The position numbers were made by a program, and so were the translations under genes. A DNA stretch of 64,000 nucleotides from Nocardiopsis sp. TSRI0078 (GTDB taxonomy: Bacteria > Actinomycetota > Actinomycetes > Streptosporangiales > Streptosporangiaceae). This document shows positions 52,110-60,530 of this stretch, one piece after another. Position 1 is the stretch's first letter. Each line of letters starts with the position of its first letter. Below the pieces are notes generated by a model. The model had not been told where the DNA came from. It did not search any database and saw nothing but the letters and a program-made list of their open reading frames with translations. The stretch covers positions 248,001 to 312,000 of the forward strand of contig NZ_LWLB01000012.1 in assembly GCF_001905145.1 (NCBI RefSeq), given 5' to 3'.

Positions 52110-53351
52110 GTGTTCGACAGTGTGGTCAGGTCCAGGCGCGTGGTCACCGCCGAGGGGGTCGGACCCGCCTCCGTCGGGGTGCGCGACGGCCGGATCGAGG
52201 CCGTGGACTCCTATGGCGCGGACATGCCCGCGCGCGAGGTGACCGACCTCGGCGGCGTGGCGCTGCTGCCCGGAGCCGTCGACGTGGACACCGGCGTGCA
52301 CGTACCGGGACAGGGCCTGGCCGAGTCCTACCGCATGGTGGGCGAGACCGCCCTGCGCGGCGGGGTGACCTGCGTCGTGGCCTCACCCGCACCGGCCCGG
52401 CCCGCCATCACGTGCGCGGACACGCTCCGGGTCCACCAGCGCGCGGCGGCGTCCTCGCCGGTGCCGGTGCTGTTCCTGGGCGGAGTGACCCCGGGCACCG
52501 GCCCGCTCGACCTGGCCGACCTGCAGGCGGCGGGAGCGGTGGCCTTCCGCTGCTCCCTCTCGGACGGGGGAGCCCCGGACATGGCGTCGCTGGACGACGC
52601 CCGGATGCGCAAGTCGATGGCCGAGCTCGCGGCGCTGGACAGCGTGCTGCTGGTGCACGCCGAGGACGCCCGGGAACTGGGCGCCCCGCCGGTGTCGGCG
52701 GAGCAGCGGCCGCCCCGGGCGGAGCGGCGCGGGCTGGAGCGGGTGATCGCGGCGGCCCGCGTGGTGGGAGCGCGCACGCACGTGGGCCCGTTCACCGCGG
52801 CCGAGTGCGCCGCGCTGCTGGCGGCGGCGGGGCCGATCGGGGTGGAGTTGTCGGCGCGGACCTGTCCGCACTACCTGTGCCTGCCCTCGGAGGCGCTGGC
52901 GCCGGAGTCGCCCGCCCACGCCTGCCGTCCGCCGGTGCGCTCGGACGCCAACCGCAGGGCCCTGTGGAGCGCGCTGCTGGCGGAGGACTCGTCGATCACC
53001 ACGGTGGGTTCGGGGCACCTTCCCGCCCACGGCCTGTACACGCTGGAGTGGAGCCTGTCCGCGCTGTGGACGGCGGCGCACCGGCGCGGCCGCGGGCTGG
53101 TCGAGCTGGCTCGGTGGACGGCCCTGGCTCCCGCGGAGCTGCTGGGGCTGGGCGGTAAGGGGCGGATCACGGCGGGCCGCGACGCCGACCTGGTCGCCTT
53201 CGACCCCCTCGCGCGGGTGGTGGTCCCGCCGGTGGACCCGAGCCCGTACGCGGGTAGGGAACTGACAGGCCGCGTGGAACAGGTGTGGGTCTCGGGACGC
53301 AGGACCGTGCCGGAGGACGTCCCGGACGGCTTGCGGGCCGAGGGCCCGTGA
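52110..53351 (+). CDS. dihydroorotase/allantoinase-like protein with lost metal ligands
   Basis: Amidohydrolase-superfamily protein of 413 residues, full length for allantoinase or type I dihydroorotase and colinear with E. coli AllB by eye. Compared with that enzyme the metal site is gone: His-x-His at the end of strand 1 is Asp60-Thr61-Gly62, the carboxylated Lys is Arg147, the second metal His (HVCHVSS) is Pro227 (HVGPFTA), and the Asp of SDHSP is Gly302. Only His183 (VLLVHAEDA), the TCPHY segment (251-255) and the C-terminal beta-sandwich motif GRITAGRDADLVAFDP are kept. I infer a non-catalytic homologue, perhaps a regulatory or structural partner. GTG 52110 is chosen by homology (begins FDSVVRSRRVVTAEG); a GTG at 52089 would add seven residues. 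It is followed by ald, 186 bp downstream. Confidence 0.85.
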   Translation: MFDSVVRSRRVVTAEGVGPASVGVRDGRIEAVDSYGADMPAREVTDLGGVALLPGAVDVDTGVHVPGQGLAESYRMVGETALRGGVTCVVASPAPARPAITCADTLRVHQRAAASSPVPVLFLGGVTPGTGPLDLADLQAAGAVAFRCSLSDGGAPDMASLDDARMRKSMAELAALDSVLLVHAEDARELGAPPVSAEQRPPRAERRGLERVIAAARVVGARTHVGPFTAAECAALLAAAGPIGVELSARTCPHYLCLPSEALAPESPAHACRPPVRSDANRRALWSALLAEDSSITTVGSGHLPAHGLYTLEWSLSALWTAAHRRGRGLVELARWTALAPAELLGLGGKGRITAGRDADLVAFDPLARVVVPPVDPSPYAGRELTGRVEQVWVSGRRTVPEDVPDGLRAEGP

Positions 53352-53537
53352 GGAGGCCGCCGGGCGGGGCACTTCGGTACGAACCCGTACACCGGGCGCG
53401 GACTCGTGTCCCACCCCACACATCCTTCTTACATCCTGTCAACAAGGTTGCCGACAGCCATGCATGTTGACGATGGCGGCGAAGGGCATCCGCAGGTCAC
53501 AGTGGGGATATCAACGGAGATACCAGTAGGAGGAACC

Positions 53538-54659
53538 GTGCGCATCGGCGTGCCCCGTGAGATCAAGAACCACGAGTACCGGGTGGCCATCACTCCTGCG
53601 GGGGTCCACGAACTGGTCAGCCGGGGCCACGAGGTGGTCGTCGAGCGCGACGCGGGCCTCGGCTCCTCCATTCCCGACGCCGAGTACGAGGCGGCGGGCG
53701 CCCGCATCCTGGACACCGCCGACGAGGTGTGGGACGCGGGCGAGCTCATCCTGAAGGTCAAGGAGCCGATCGCGGCCGAGTACCGCCGCATGCGCGAGGG
53801 CCAGACCCTCTTCACCTACCTGCACCTGGCCGCGTCGCGTGAGTGCACCGAAGCGCTGCTGGAGCGGCGGGTGACCGGTATCGCCTACGAGACCGTGCAG
53901 ATGCCGGACGGTTCCCTGCCGCTGCTGGCCCCGATGTCGGAGGTCGCGGGGCGCCTGGCCACGCAGGTGGGGTCGGTGACCCTGCAGCGTCCCAGTGGCG
54001 GCCGCGGTGTGCTCATGGGCGGGGTCCCGGGTGTGCGCCCGGCGCGGGTGACCGTGATCGGCGCGGGCGTGTCCGGCCTGAACGCGACGCAGGTCGCGGT
54101 GGGCATGGGCGCCGACGTGACCGTGCTGGACCTGAACGTGAACAAGCTGCGGCACGTGGACTCGATCTACCAGGGCCGGGTCAAGACCGTGGTGTCCAAC
54201 GCGTTCGAGCTGGAGCAGTCGCTGCTGGAGTCGGACCTGGTGATCGGCGCGGTGCTGGTGCCGGGGGCCAAGGCGCCCAAGCTGGTGTCCAACGAGCTGG
54301 TGTCGCGGATGCGCCCGGGCGCGGTGCTGGTGGACATCGCCATCGACCAGGGCGGCTGCTTCGAGGACTCGCGTCCCACCACGCACGCCGACCCCACGTT
54401 CCAGGTGCACGACACCGTGTTCTACTGCGTGGCGAACATGCCGGGGGCGGTGCCCAACACCTCCACCCACGCGCTGACCAAGGACACCCTGCGCTACACC
54501 GTGGCGCTGGCGGAGAAGGGCTGGCGGCGGGCCCTGAACGAGGACGAGGCGCTGGCCGGGGGCCTGAACACCTTCGACGGCGACGTGGTGTCGGCGCCGG
54601 TCGCCGAGGCGCACGGGCTCAAGCACCGCCCGCTGGACGAGGTGCTGGCCACGGGCTGA
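53538..54659 (+). CDS. ald: alanine dehydrogenase
   Basis: NAD-dependent enzyme of 373 residues interconverting alanine with pyruvate and ammonia. Substrate-binding Lys in LILKVKEPI and catalytic His in LFTYLHLA are present; the Rossmann motif is VIGAGVSGLNA; the VFYCVANMPGAVPNTSTHAL segment is the family hallmark. Normal length. GTG 53538 has a strong AGGAGG-type site (AGTAGGAGGAACC precedes it). A strong hairpin follows the stop. The two neighbours on the same strand, upstream and downstream, are both homologues of metabolic enzymes that have lost catalytic residues. Confidence 0.95.
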   Translation: MRIGVPREIKNHEYRVAITPAGVHELVSRGHEVVVERDAGLGSSIPDAEYEAAGARILDTADEVWDAGELILKVKEPIAAEYRRMREGQTLFTYLHLAASRECTEALLERRVTGIAYETVQMPDGSLPLLAPMSEVAGRLATQVGSVTLQRPSGGRGVLMGGVPGVRPARVTVIGAGVSGLNATQVAVGMGADVTVLDLNVNKLRHVDSIYQGRVKTVVSNAFELEQSLLESDLVIGAVLVPGAKAPKLVSNELVSRMRPGAVLVDIAIDQGGCFEDSRPTTHADPTFQVHDTVFYCVANMPGAVPNTSTHALTKDTLRYTVALAEKGWRRALNEDEALAGGLNTFDGDVVSAPVAEAHGLKHRPLDEVLATG

Positions 54660-54963
54660 GACCGCGGGCTCCGGGGCGGGGCCGTCCGCGGCGTCGACCG
54701 GCGCCGCGGGCGGCCCCGCCCTCGTGAGGAGCCCGCCGCCGCTGCGGAGGGCCACGGGCACGGCGGCCCGCACCGCCCCGACGGGGAGGAGGCCCGGTGG
54801 ACCGGTGTGCCCGGCGCCGTTCGGGGCACACAGCCGAAGAGGCGTTCCGCGCCCGGGACGCACTCCCGGTCGGACCCGAGGAGCGGTACCGTCGAAAGGA
54901 CAGCCCGCGTCCGGCCCGGTGGCCGGACGACCGGCGGGAGGACGAGCACCGAGGTGGGACAGC
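54660..54963. other. non-coding stretch between ald and the enolase-like gene
   Basis: About 304 bp without a supported gene. The first 62 bp hold the ald terminator hairpin; the rest is GC-rich with no recognisable promoter, and the in-frame extension of the downstream gene through it shows no family similarity. Confidence 0.4.
54674..54721 (+). terminator. terminator hairpin after ald
   Basis: A 20-bp stem with one G-U pair: GGGCGGGGCCG (54674-54684), T, CCGCGGCG (54686-54693) against 54702-54721, 8-nt loop. It starts 14 bp after the ald stop. Confidence 0.7.
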
Positions 54964-56127
54964 GTGGCACACACCGGCTCGACGACCGCGACCCGGATCG
55001 TCGAACTCGAGCTGATCCGGCTGCGGCCCCAGACGGGTGAGCGGGGCACCGGCGCCGACGGCCCCGTCCTGGTCCGTGTGGCCGACGGTGAGGGCGTCAG
55101 CGGCTGGGGGGAGCTCCCACGCGCCACCGGACCCCAGTGGGAGTCCCTGGTCTCGGCCTTCGCCCCCGCCCTGCTGCGCCACTCCTGGAGGCGGCCCACC
55201 GAGGCGGGTGAGGCATGGGCGGACCTGCCCTGGGACCCGGCGGTGGCCAGCGCCCTGGACACCGCCTGCTGGGACCTGTGGAGCCGCCAGCGCAGCACGC
55301 CGCTCTCGCACGCCCTGGGCGGGGAGCGCACCGCGCTCACGGCGGGGGTGTCCCTGCCCCGGCAGGTGACCGTGGAGTCGGTGGTCACCGAGGTCAACCG
55401 GCAGGTCGGGGCGGGCTTCAGGCGGATCCGGCTGGAGATCGAGCCGGGCTGGGACGCCGACGTGGTGCGTGCGGTGCAGAGCAGCTTCCCGTTCCTGGTC
55501 CTGCAGGCCGACGCGGGCGGGCGGTACACCGAGTCACCCGCCGACCTGGACGCGCTGCGCGCCATGGACGGGCTCGGCCTGCTGGCGATCGAGGACCCCT
55601 TCGCCCCGGGCGAGCTGGCCGCACACGGCCGCCTGGCCTCGGAGCTGCGCACCCCGGTGGCGCTGGGCCGGTCGCTGGAGTCGGTGGAGGACCTCACCGA
55701 GGCGATCCGCGCCGAGGCCGGCAGCGCGGCGAACGTGGACCTGACCCGGCTGGGCGGCCTGACGGAGGCCCGCCGCGCGGTGGACCGCGCCGTGGACGCC
55801 GGCTGGCAGGTCTGGTGCGGGTCCTCAGCTGTGACGGGGGTCGGCCGGGCCGCCGCGGTCGCGCTGGCGTCCCTGTCGGGAGCGACCCTGCCGGTGGAGA
55901 TGCCCGGCGCCGGGAGCCGCGGCCGCGACCTGGTGGTCCCGCCGGTGCGCGCACACGACGGTGTGGTCCCGGTCCCGTTGACGGAGGGCGGCCTGGGACA
56001 CGGGGTGGACCGCGCGGCGGTGGCCGGACGCACCGCGCGGGCCCTGCTGGTGGACGCCGACGGCGCGCACGAGGCCCTCGTCGAGCGCGGACGCGGCGAC
56101 GGAGCCTCCCGCGGACGGGGGCGCTGA
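54964..56127 (+). CDS. enolase-superfamily protein related to o-succinylbenzoate synthase/N-succinylamino acid racemase, catalytic residues lost
   Basis: Protein of 387 residues that aligns along its whole length with Amycolatopsis NSAR/OSBS (for example RIRLEIEPGWD against RIKLKIEPGWD, and VWCGSSAVTGVGRAA against VWCGGMIETGLGRAA). Active-site residues differ: the KxK motif is Arg156-Leu157-Glu158, so the catalytic second Lys is Glu; the opposite catalytic Lys (NIKPG) is Asp259 (NVDLT); and the third metal ligand Asp (CLDES) is Gly235 (LGRS). The metal ligands Asp183 and Glu210 remain. The barrel and capping domain look intact, so this is a pseudoenzyme or has a changed chemistry, and should not be called MenC. 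GTG 54964 is chosen by homology; ribosome site weak (GAGG at 10 nt). Follows ald by 304 bp, past a terminator, so it probably has its own promoter. Confidence 0.85.
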   Translation: MAHTGSTTATRIVELELIRLRPQTGERGTGADGPVLVRVADGEGVSGWGELPRATGPQWESLVSAFAPALLRHSWRRPTEAGEAWADLPWDPAVASALDTACWDLWSRQRSTPLSHALGGERTALTAGVSLPRQVTVESVVTEVNRQVGAGFRRIRLEIEPGWDADVVRAVQSSFPFLVLQADAGGRYTESPADLDALRAMDGLGLLAIEDPFAPGELAAHGRLASELRTPVALGRSLESVEDLTEAIRAEAGSAANVDLTRLGGLTEARRAVDRAVDAGWQVWCGSSAVTGVGRAAAVALASLSGATLPVEMPGAGSRGRDLVVPPVRAHDGVVPVPLTEGGLGHGVDRAAVAGRTARALLVDADGAHEALVERGRGDGASRGRGR

Positions 56128-56238
56128 TCCCGCGGGGCCTCCCGAAGGGGTTCCCCCGCCCCCTTTAACCGAACAGCGTTAGGTAGAGTTGCGGCACCGT
56201 CCGGCTCCCGTTCCGGACCCGACGACTGTGGAGGCGCG

Positions 56239-56694
56239 GTGCGCGTATTCGCCGACATCAACGAGGTCATCGCATCCCAGGGCGAGCACCTGGGCTACAC
56301 CGACTGGGTGACCATCGACCAGGAACGGATCTCCCTCTTCGCCGACGCGACCGGGGACCACCAGTGGATCCACCTCGACCAGGAGAGGGCGGCGGCGGGT
56401 CCGTTCGGCGGCACCATCGCGCACGGGTTCCTGACCCTGTCGATGCTGGCCCACTTCTCCCAGTCGGCCATCTCGCTCACCGAGAAGCCCAGCATGTCCA
56501 TCAACTACGGACTCAACAAGGTGCGCTTCCTCCAGCCGGTCCCCTCCGGCGCGCGCATCCGCGACGGCATCGAGCTCACCTCGGTGCAGGAGTCCCCCAA
56601 GGGCTACCTGGTGGCCACGACCCACACCGTGGAGATCGAGGGCCAGGAGCGCCCCGCCCTGGTCGCCGAGTCGCTCGGCCTCTGGGTGCCGTAG
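56239..56694 (+). CDS. MaoC family (R)-specific enoyl-CoA hydratase
   Basis: Hot-dog-fold hydratase of 151 residues. The hydratase 2 catalytic pair is Asp40 and His45 in GDHQWIH, followed by RAAAGPFGGTIAHGFLTLSML, the conserved Gly/His loop. This form, starting VRVFADINEVIASQGEHLGY, is the single-domain NodN/MaoC type common in actinobacteria and probably acts on acyl-CoA in beta-oxidation or related pathways. GTG 56239 has GGAGG 4 nt upstream. The upstream region contains TAACCGAACAGCGTTA, a loose inverted repeat of the TetR-operator kind, near a TAGAGT box. Confidence 0.9.
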   Translation: MRVFADINEVIASQGEHLGYTDWVTIDQERISLFADATGDHQWIHLDQERAAAGPFGGTIAHGFLTLSMLAHFSQSAISLTEKPSMSINYGLNKVRFLQPVPSGARIRDGIELTSVQESPKGYLVATTHTVEIEGQERPALVAESLGLWVP

Positions 56695-56787
56695 GCCCTT
56701 CCCCGCTGACGGCACGAGCGGGGCGGGACCCCCGGGGGCGCCCGAACACGGGGCGAAGCGCAGCGGAGCCCCAGAACAAGCACCACC

Positions 56788-58482
56788 TCAACGGGCGATC
56801 CTGCGCAGCACACGGCGGACCAGGTCGGGGGTGAACCAGCGCAGCTTGCGCTCGGCCCTCTCCGCACGGCGCCGCATCCTCCTGGCCTCGTTCTCGGCGC
56901 GGGCCAGGCGGTGGCGCAGAAGGGCCGTGTCACCCTCGGCGGCTCCGGCCTCCTCCGCCGGGGCGGAGGAGGCCGCGAAGATCTCCTCCCCGGACATCCA
57001 GTGGATACCGCAGACCTCCTCCACCAGACGGTCGCACTCCTGCGGCCCGGCCCCGGGGGCCAGGTGGCGGGCCCTGGCGTAGGCGGCGGTGCGCTCCATC
57101 CGCAGCGCCCCTCCCCCCTGCGCGTCCCCGGGCGGAAGCGAGCGCAGCAGGCCCGCCCCCGTGCGTTCGGCCGTCCGCAGGAGCTGGCGGAGGGCCCCGG
57201 GCGCCGGTCGCGCTCCGACGGGCGGTCTCAGCAGGAAGGGCACCCGCGGATCGTGCTCGGGCTCGGATTCGGTGAACCGCACCCGGGGGTCGCCGCGGAA
57301 GAGCTCCCTGACCAGCCGCAGGTCCAGGTTCTCCTCCTCCAGCAGAGGCCTGCGCCCCTCCGTGAGCACCTCCCACGGACCGACGAGCCACAGCCGGATG
57401 TCGGGGGTGGTGCCGGACAGCAGCGCCGAGGCGGTGGCCTCCACGTCCTCCAGAGAAGCACCGTCCACGTCCACCACCGCCTCCAGCACCGGTACCTCCC
57501 ACAAACGCCCCGAGCGCTGGTTGCGCAGGTGGTAGTAGGGCATGCGGTTGGCCACGAACGGCATCCTGTAGCGGGTCCCCGCCTCGCGGCGGGTCTGCAT
57601 CTGGGTGCGCCCCAGGTGCCAGCTGCTGGTGTCCAGGTCCGGGACGAAGACCGCCCCCTGCTGGGAGGCGCGGTAGCCGAACTCGCTGTCGCCCCCCAGG
57701 ATGAGCTCGGCGTCCATCCCCCCGGCCCTGTCGAACAGCGTGCGGTGCAGCGAACCAGTGGCGCCGATGAACACCTTGTACGCCTTGTGGTGGGCGGTGA
57801 GGAGCCGGTCGCTCCTGTTGATCGTCCGCTCCACCCAGTGCGGTTCGGCGCTCTCACGGTCGAACAGGTCCGCCGCCCTGCCCGCACGCACCTGCTCGGC
57901 CACGTACTCGGGATTCATCGTCTCGGGGTCGAAGTCCACGAACATCTTGTGGCCCATGACCACCGCGTAGTCGACCAGGTGGTGCCAGCGCATCTGCGAC
58001 TCGACGTGCTCGCGGTAGACCAGCATGTCCGCGTCCAGACGCAGCACCACCTGGCCGGAGGAGACCTCCACACCGCTGTTCACGGCGTGCGCCGAGCCCC
58101 AGCCCCCGGGCGCCGAGGTGACCAGCCGGGTGTTCTCCGGACGCACCGGCGGCAGGGTGAGCGGCTCGGGAGAGCCGTCGTCCACCACGACCACCTCCAT
58201 CAGGTGCGCGGGGTAGCTCTGCGCGGACAGGGAGGCCAGCACCATCGCGAGCTTCTCCGGATGGCCGTGCGCGGGGATGACCACCGACACCGACAGCGTC
58301 GGGGTCCACTCCCCCAGCGGCGGCGGCTGGAGCACCGAGTAGTCGTTGCGCCACAGCCGGGGCGTGGAGCCGCCCTCGGAGCCGTGGGGACCGGCGCCGC
58401 GGATCTCCGTCACCGGGTCCGCCTTCGCCCGGCGCCGACCGGGCACCAGGCCCGATCCGGGAGCGTTGTCTGAGGTGGTCAA
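56788..58482 (-). CDS. family 2 glycosyltransferase, copy 1 of gene B
   Basis: Cytoplasmic, probably membrane-associated glycosyltransferase of 564 residues. GT-A fold from about residue 62: VSVVIPAHGHPEK, the nucleotide-binding DDGSPE (101-106) and the metal motif DADM (150-153), then LGGDSEFGYRASQQGAVFVPD as acceptor/base region. The C-terminal ~200 residues are not recognised; they end in an Arg-rich amphipathic coiled coil (LARAENEARRMRRRAERAER) and a basic tail suited to membrane contact. The start is TTG 58482 with GGGAGG 6 nt upstream, overlapping the gene A stop as TTGA. Paralogue of the gene at 60717-62366, with an almost identical 274-bp tract. Confidence 0.88.
   Translation of the reverse strand: MTTSDNAPGSGLVPGRRRAKADPVTEIRGAGPHGSEGGSTPRLWRNDYSVLQPPPLGEWTPTLSVSVVIPAHGHPEKLAMVLASLSAQSYPAHLMEVVVVDDGSPEPLTLPPVRPENTRLVTSAPGGWGSAHAVNSGVEVSSGQVVLRLDADMLVYREHVESQMRWHHLVDYAVVMGHKMFVDFDPETMNPEYVAEQVRAGRAADLFDRESAEPHWVERTINRSDRLLTAHHKAYKVFIGATGSLHRTLFDRAGGMDAELILGGDSEFGYRASQQGAVFVPDLDTSSWHLGRTQMQTRREAGTRYRMPFVANRMPYYHLRNQRSGRLWEVPVLEAVVDVDGASLEDVEATASALLSGTTPDIRLWLVGPWEVLTEGRRPLLEEENLDLRLVRELFRGDPRVRFTESEPEHDPRVPFLLRPPVGARPAPGALRQLLRTAERTGAGLLRSLPPGDAQGGGALRMERTAAYARARHLAPGAGPQECDRLVEEVCGIHWMSGEEIFAASSAPAEEAGAAEGDTALLRHRLARAENEARRMRRRAERAERKLRWFTPDLVRRVLRRIAR
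57966..58239. repeat. 274-bp near-identical tract, copy 1
   Basis: Base-for-base identical with 61883-62156 except for one position (GTAGCTCT here, GTAACTCT there). It encodes residues 82-173 of the glycosyltransferase, including DDGSPE and DADM, while flanking parts of the two genes differ much more. The distance between copies is 3917 bp, direct orientation. Best read as a gene-conversion tract. Confidence 0.9.
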
Positions 58483-60530
58483 CGGTGTCCTCCCGTGTAC
58501 TCGGTCATTCCTTCGGGCTGTCCCAGGGGTTCGGGGACCCCCTCCATCAGGACGCTGGGGCACCAGCCGGACCACTGCCTGGTGCTCTTGCGCACGAAGT
58601 AGCCCGGGTCCTCGTTCCAGGTGTGGCCCTCGGCCACGCGGCGCAGCATGTAGCACAGCCCGTGGGCGCGGTAGATGCGTCCGCCGTTGCGCCGCACGGC
58701 CAGGAGGAGCTGGCTGTCGATCGCCCGGGGCAGGGGGCGAAAACCACCGACCTCCTCCAGCACCGAGCGGTCGGTGAGGATGGTCCCTCCCGCCACATGG
58801 GGCGAGGGAAGCTCCGAGTGGTAGCTCCTCCACGCGGTCAGGTCCAGTTCCTGGAGGTAGACGTAGTCCGTGCTGCTGCCCACCAGGTCGGCTCCGGAGT
58901 AGGTGCGCGCCAGCATCAGGTCGGCCAGGTGCTCGGGCCCGTACCAGTCGTCGTCGTCCCACTTGGCGATGACCGTCCCCGAGGCGCGGTCGACGGCGTC
59001 GTTGAGCACGGCCCCGAACACCTGGTCCGCCGGTGCCTCGTGCACGGTGACCCGCGTCCCCGTGGCCGCGAACTCGGTGATGGCCGCGCGCACCTCGGGC
59101 AGTTCGGCGGAGAAGCCGTGCAGGGTCAGGACCACCTCGAAGCGCACGTGGCGCTGTCGGGCGATCTGGGCGAGCGCGAACCCCACCATCTCGGGGCGGC
59201 GGGTGCACATGACCACCGAGACCAGGGGGTCGGGCGGCAGCGGGACCCCGGCCCTTCGCGCCAGGGAGCGCCAGCGGGTGAGCTGGCCGTGGGTGCGCAG
59301 GGCGGCGCGGCGCAACCGGATGCTGTGCTCCTCCCGGACGAGCGGGTCGCGCAGCTCCTCCTCCCCCACGGAGGTCAGCAGGCCGGTCAGGGTTCGTCCG
59401 AGGGCGCGCGCCCAGGCCGGGACGGGACCGCTGACCGTCGGTACGCCCGCGGCCGCGAGGGAGGCGACCGCGCGCACCGCGGCCGCGGGTCCGCTGTGCC
59501 CGGACCAGTCCACCCGGACGCCGCGCAGATGGCGGATCCGGCCGATGTCCAGGTCGGTGACCGTCCCGTTGCCGGGAAGCGCGGCCAGGACCTTGTTCCC
59601 GTCACGGATGACCGCGCGCCGGTCGTGGACCGTGAGGTCGCCCATGGGGCCGCCGGACTTGCGGGTGAAGCCGCAGGGGTTGATGACGCGCTCGTCGATG
59701 GGGGCGACCAGCTCCGCGGGGTCGGCCTCCCGTACGCGCAGCGGACCGCCTCCGCCGACCTCCGACGGGTGGCGCCCGCCCTCGGCGCGGGTCAGCCTCT
59801 CCCAGGAGCCGGCGGCGGTGGTCTCCAGGTCCAGGCAGGGGACGGCCTCGTCCTCCCATGCGGGCAGCGGCCCGCCGTCGTGTGTGCGCACGACCAGGTC
59901 GACGACCGGGGTGACCCGGCGCAGCGGGACGGGGCCGGTGGCGCTCACCCCCGAGGCCGAGGCGTCGCCGGAGCGCCACAGGGCGCCTTCGGGTCCGTGC
60001 AGTCCGCCCAGGGGCACGGGCCTGGGGCCGCGCCTGCGGCCTCCCGTCCCGTGCAGGATGTTGTCCAGGGCCGAGGCGGTGTCGGCGCCGCCGGGGAAGA
60101 ACAGCTCGCAGACCCAGCCGCTCTTGCCCGTACGGCGGAGCCGCAGTTCCTGCAGGCCGTGCCATTCGTCGATCCCGGGGGGCGCGGGCAGCAGGGGGCC
60201 CTGGTGGCCCGGCATGTCGGCCACGGCCGCTACCAGGTGCACGGCGGGCGGCAGGTGGACCGCGGTGGTGAGGGAGCGGCGAAGGTCGGTGAGGCTGGCC
60301 GCGACGACCGCCAGCAGCCCCACCTCCGTCGCCTCGCCCGGTCCGCCCACGCCCCGCACGCCGACCGGCTCGCCCATGGGGCAGGTGTCCAGGTCGACGA
60401 TCCGGTCACGGGCCCCGAGCCGGAGCCAGTCGAAGTAGACGCAGCCCCGCCCCTGGAAACCGGTGTGGCACAGCACCGCGGGTTCGCTCCCGCGTGTGCG
60501 CAGGCCCTGGCGGAGTACGGAGGTGATCAT
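58479..60530 (-). CDS. family 2 glycosyltransferase with a large unassigned N-terminal region, copy 1 of gene A
   Basis: Protein of 683 residues. The GT2 domain is C-terminal, from about residue 436: LVSVVMCTRRPEMVGFALAQ, metal motif region KWDDDDWYGPEHL (523-535), then the acceptor region VAGGTILTDRSVLEEVGGFRPL. The first 435 residues are not recognised; they contain a repeated pattern of hydrophobic strands, a GLQELRLRRTGKSGWVCELF segment and RHLRGVRVDWSGHSGPAAA, which looks like part of another GT-B-type or regulatory fold. No membrane segment. ATG 60530 chosen; GAGG lies 7 nt upstream. Its stop overlaps gene B copy 1 as TTGA, so A and B are co-translated. The C-terminal GT domain ends with WCPSVLMEGVPEPLGQ, shared with copy 2. 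Function is probably in a cell-surface glycan, by family only. Confidence 0.85.
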   Translation of the reverse strand: MITSVLRQGLRTRGSEPAVLCHTGFQGRGCVYFDWLRLGARDRIVDLDTCPMGEPVGVRGVGGPGEATEVGLLAVVAASLTDLRRSLTTAVHLPPAVHLVAAVADMPGHQGPLLPAPPGIDEWHGLQELRLRRTGKSGWVCELFFPGGADTASALDNILHGTGGRRRGPRPVPLGGLHGPEGALWRSGDASASGVSATGPVPLRRVTPVVDLVVRTHDGGPLPAWEDEAVPCLDLETTAAGSWERLTRAEGGRHPSEVGGGGPLRVREADPAELVAPIDERVINPCGFTRKSGGPMGDLTVHDRRAVIRDGNKVLAALPGNGTVTDLDIGRIRHLRGVRVDWSGHSGPAAAVRAVASLAAAGVPTVSGPVPAWARALGRTLTGLLTSVGEEELRDPLVREEHSIRLRRAALRTHGQLTRWRSLARRAGVPLPPDPLVSVVMCTRRPEMVGFALAQIARQRHVRFEVVLTLHGFSAELPEVRAAITEFAATGTRVTVHEAPADQVFGAVLNDAVDRASGTVIAKWDDDDWYGPEHLADLMLARTYSGADLVGSSTDYVYLQELDLTAWRSYHSELPSPHVAGGTILTDRSVLEEVGGFRPLPRAIDSQLLLAVRRNGGRIYRAHGLCYMLRRVAEGHTWNEDPGYFVRKSTRQWSGWCPSVLMEGVPEPLGQPEGMTEYTGGHR

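Noticed and set aside
52110-53351. Calling this gene dihydroorotase (pyrC) or allantoinase
   Set aside because: The metal-binding residues are missing and there is no pyrimidine or purine catabolism gene nearby.
53430-53537. AldR/Lrp-type operator upstream of ald (TGTC…GACA around 53436-53458)
   Set aside because: Only 4-bp arms; too weak to separate from chance.
54964-56127. Calling this gene menC because menA is in the window
   Set aside because: Both catalytic lysines and a metal ligand are replaced, so o-succinylbenzoate synthase activity is not expected.
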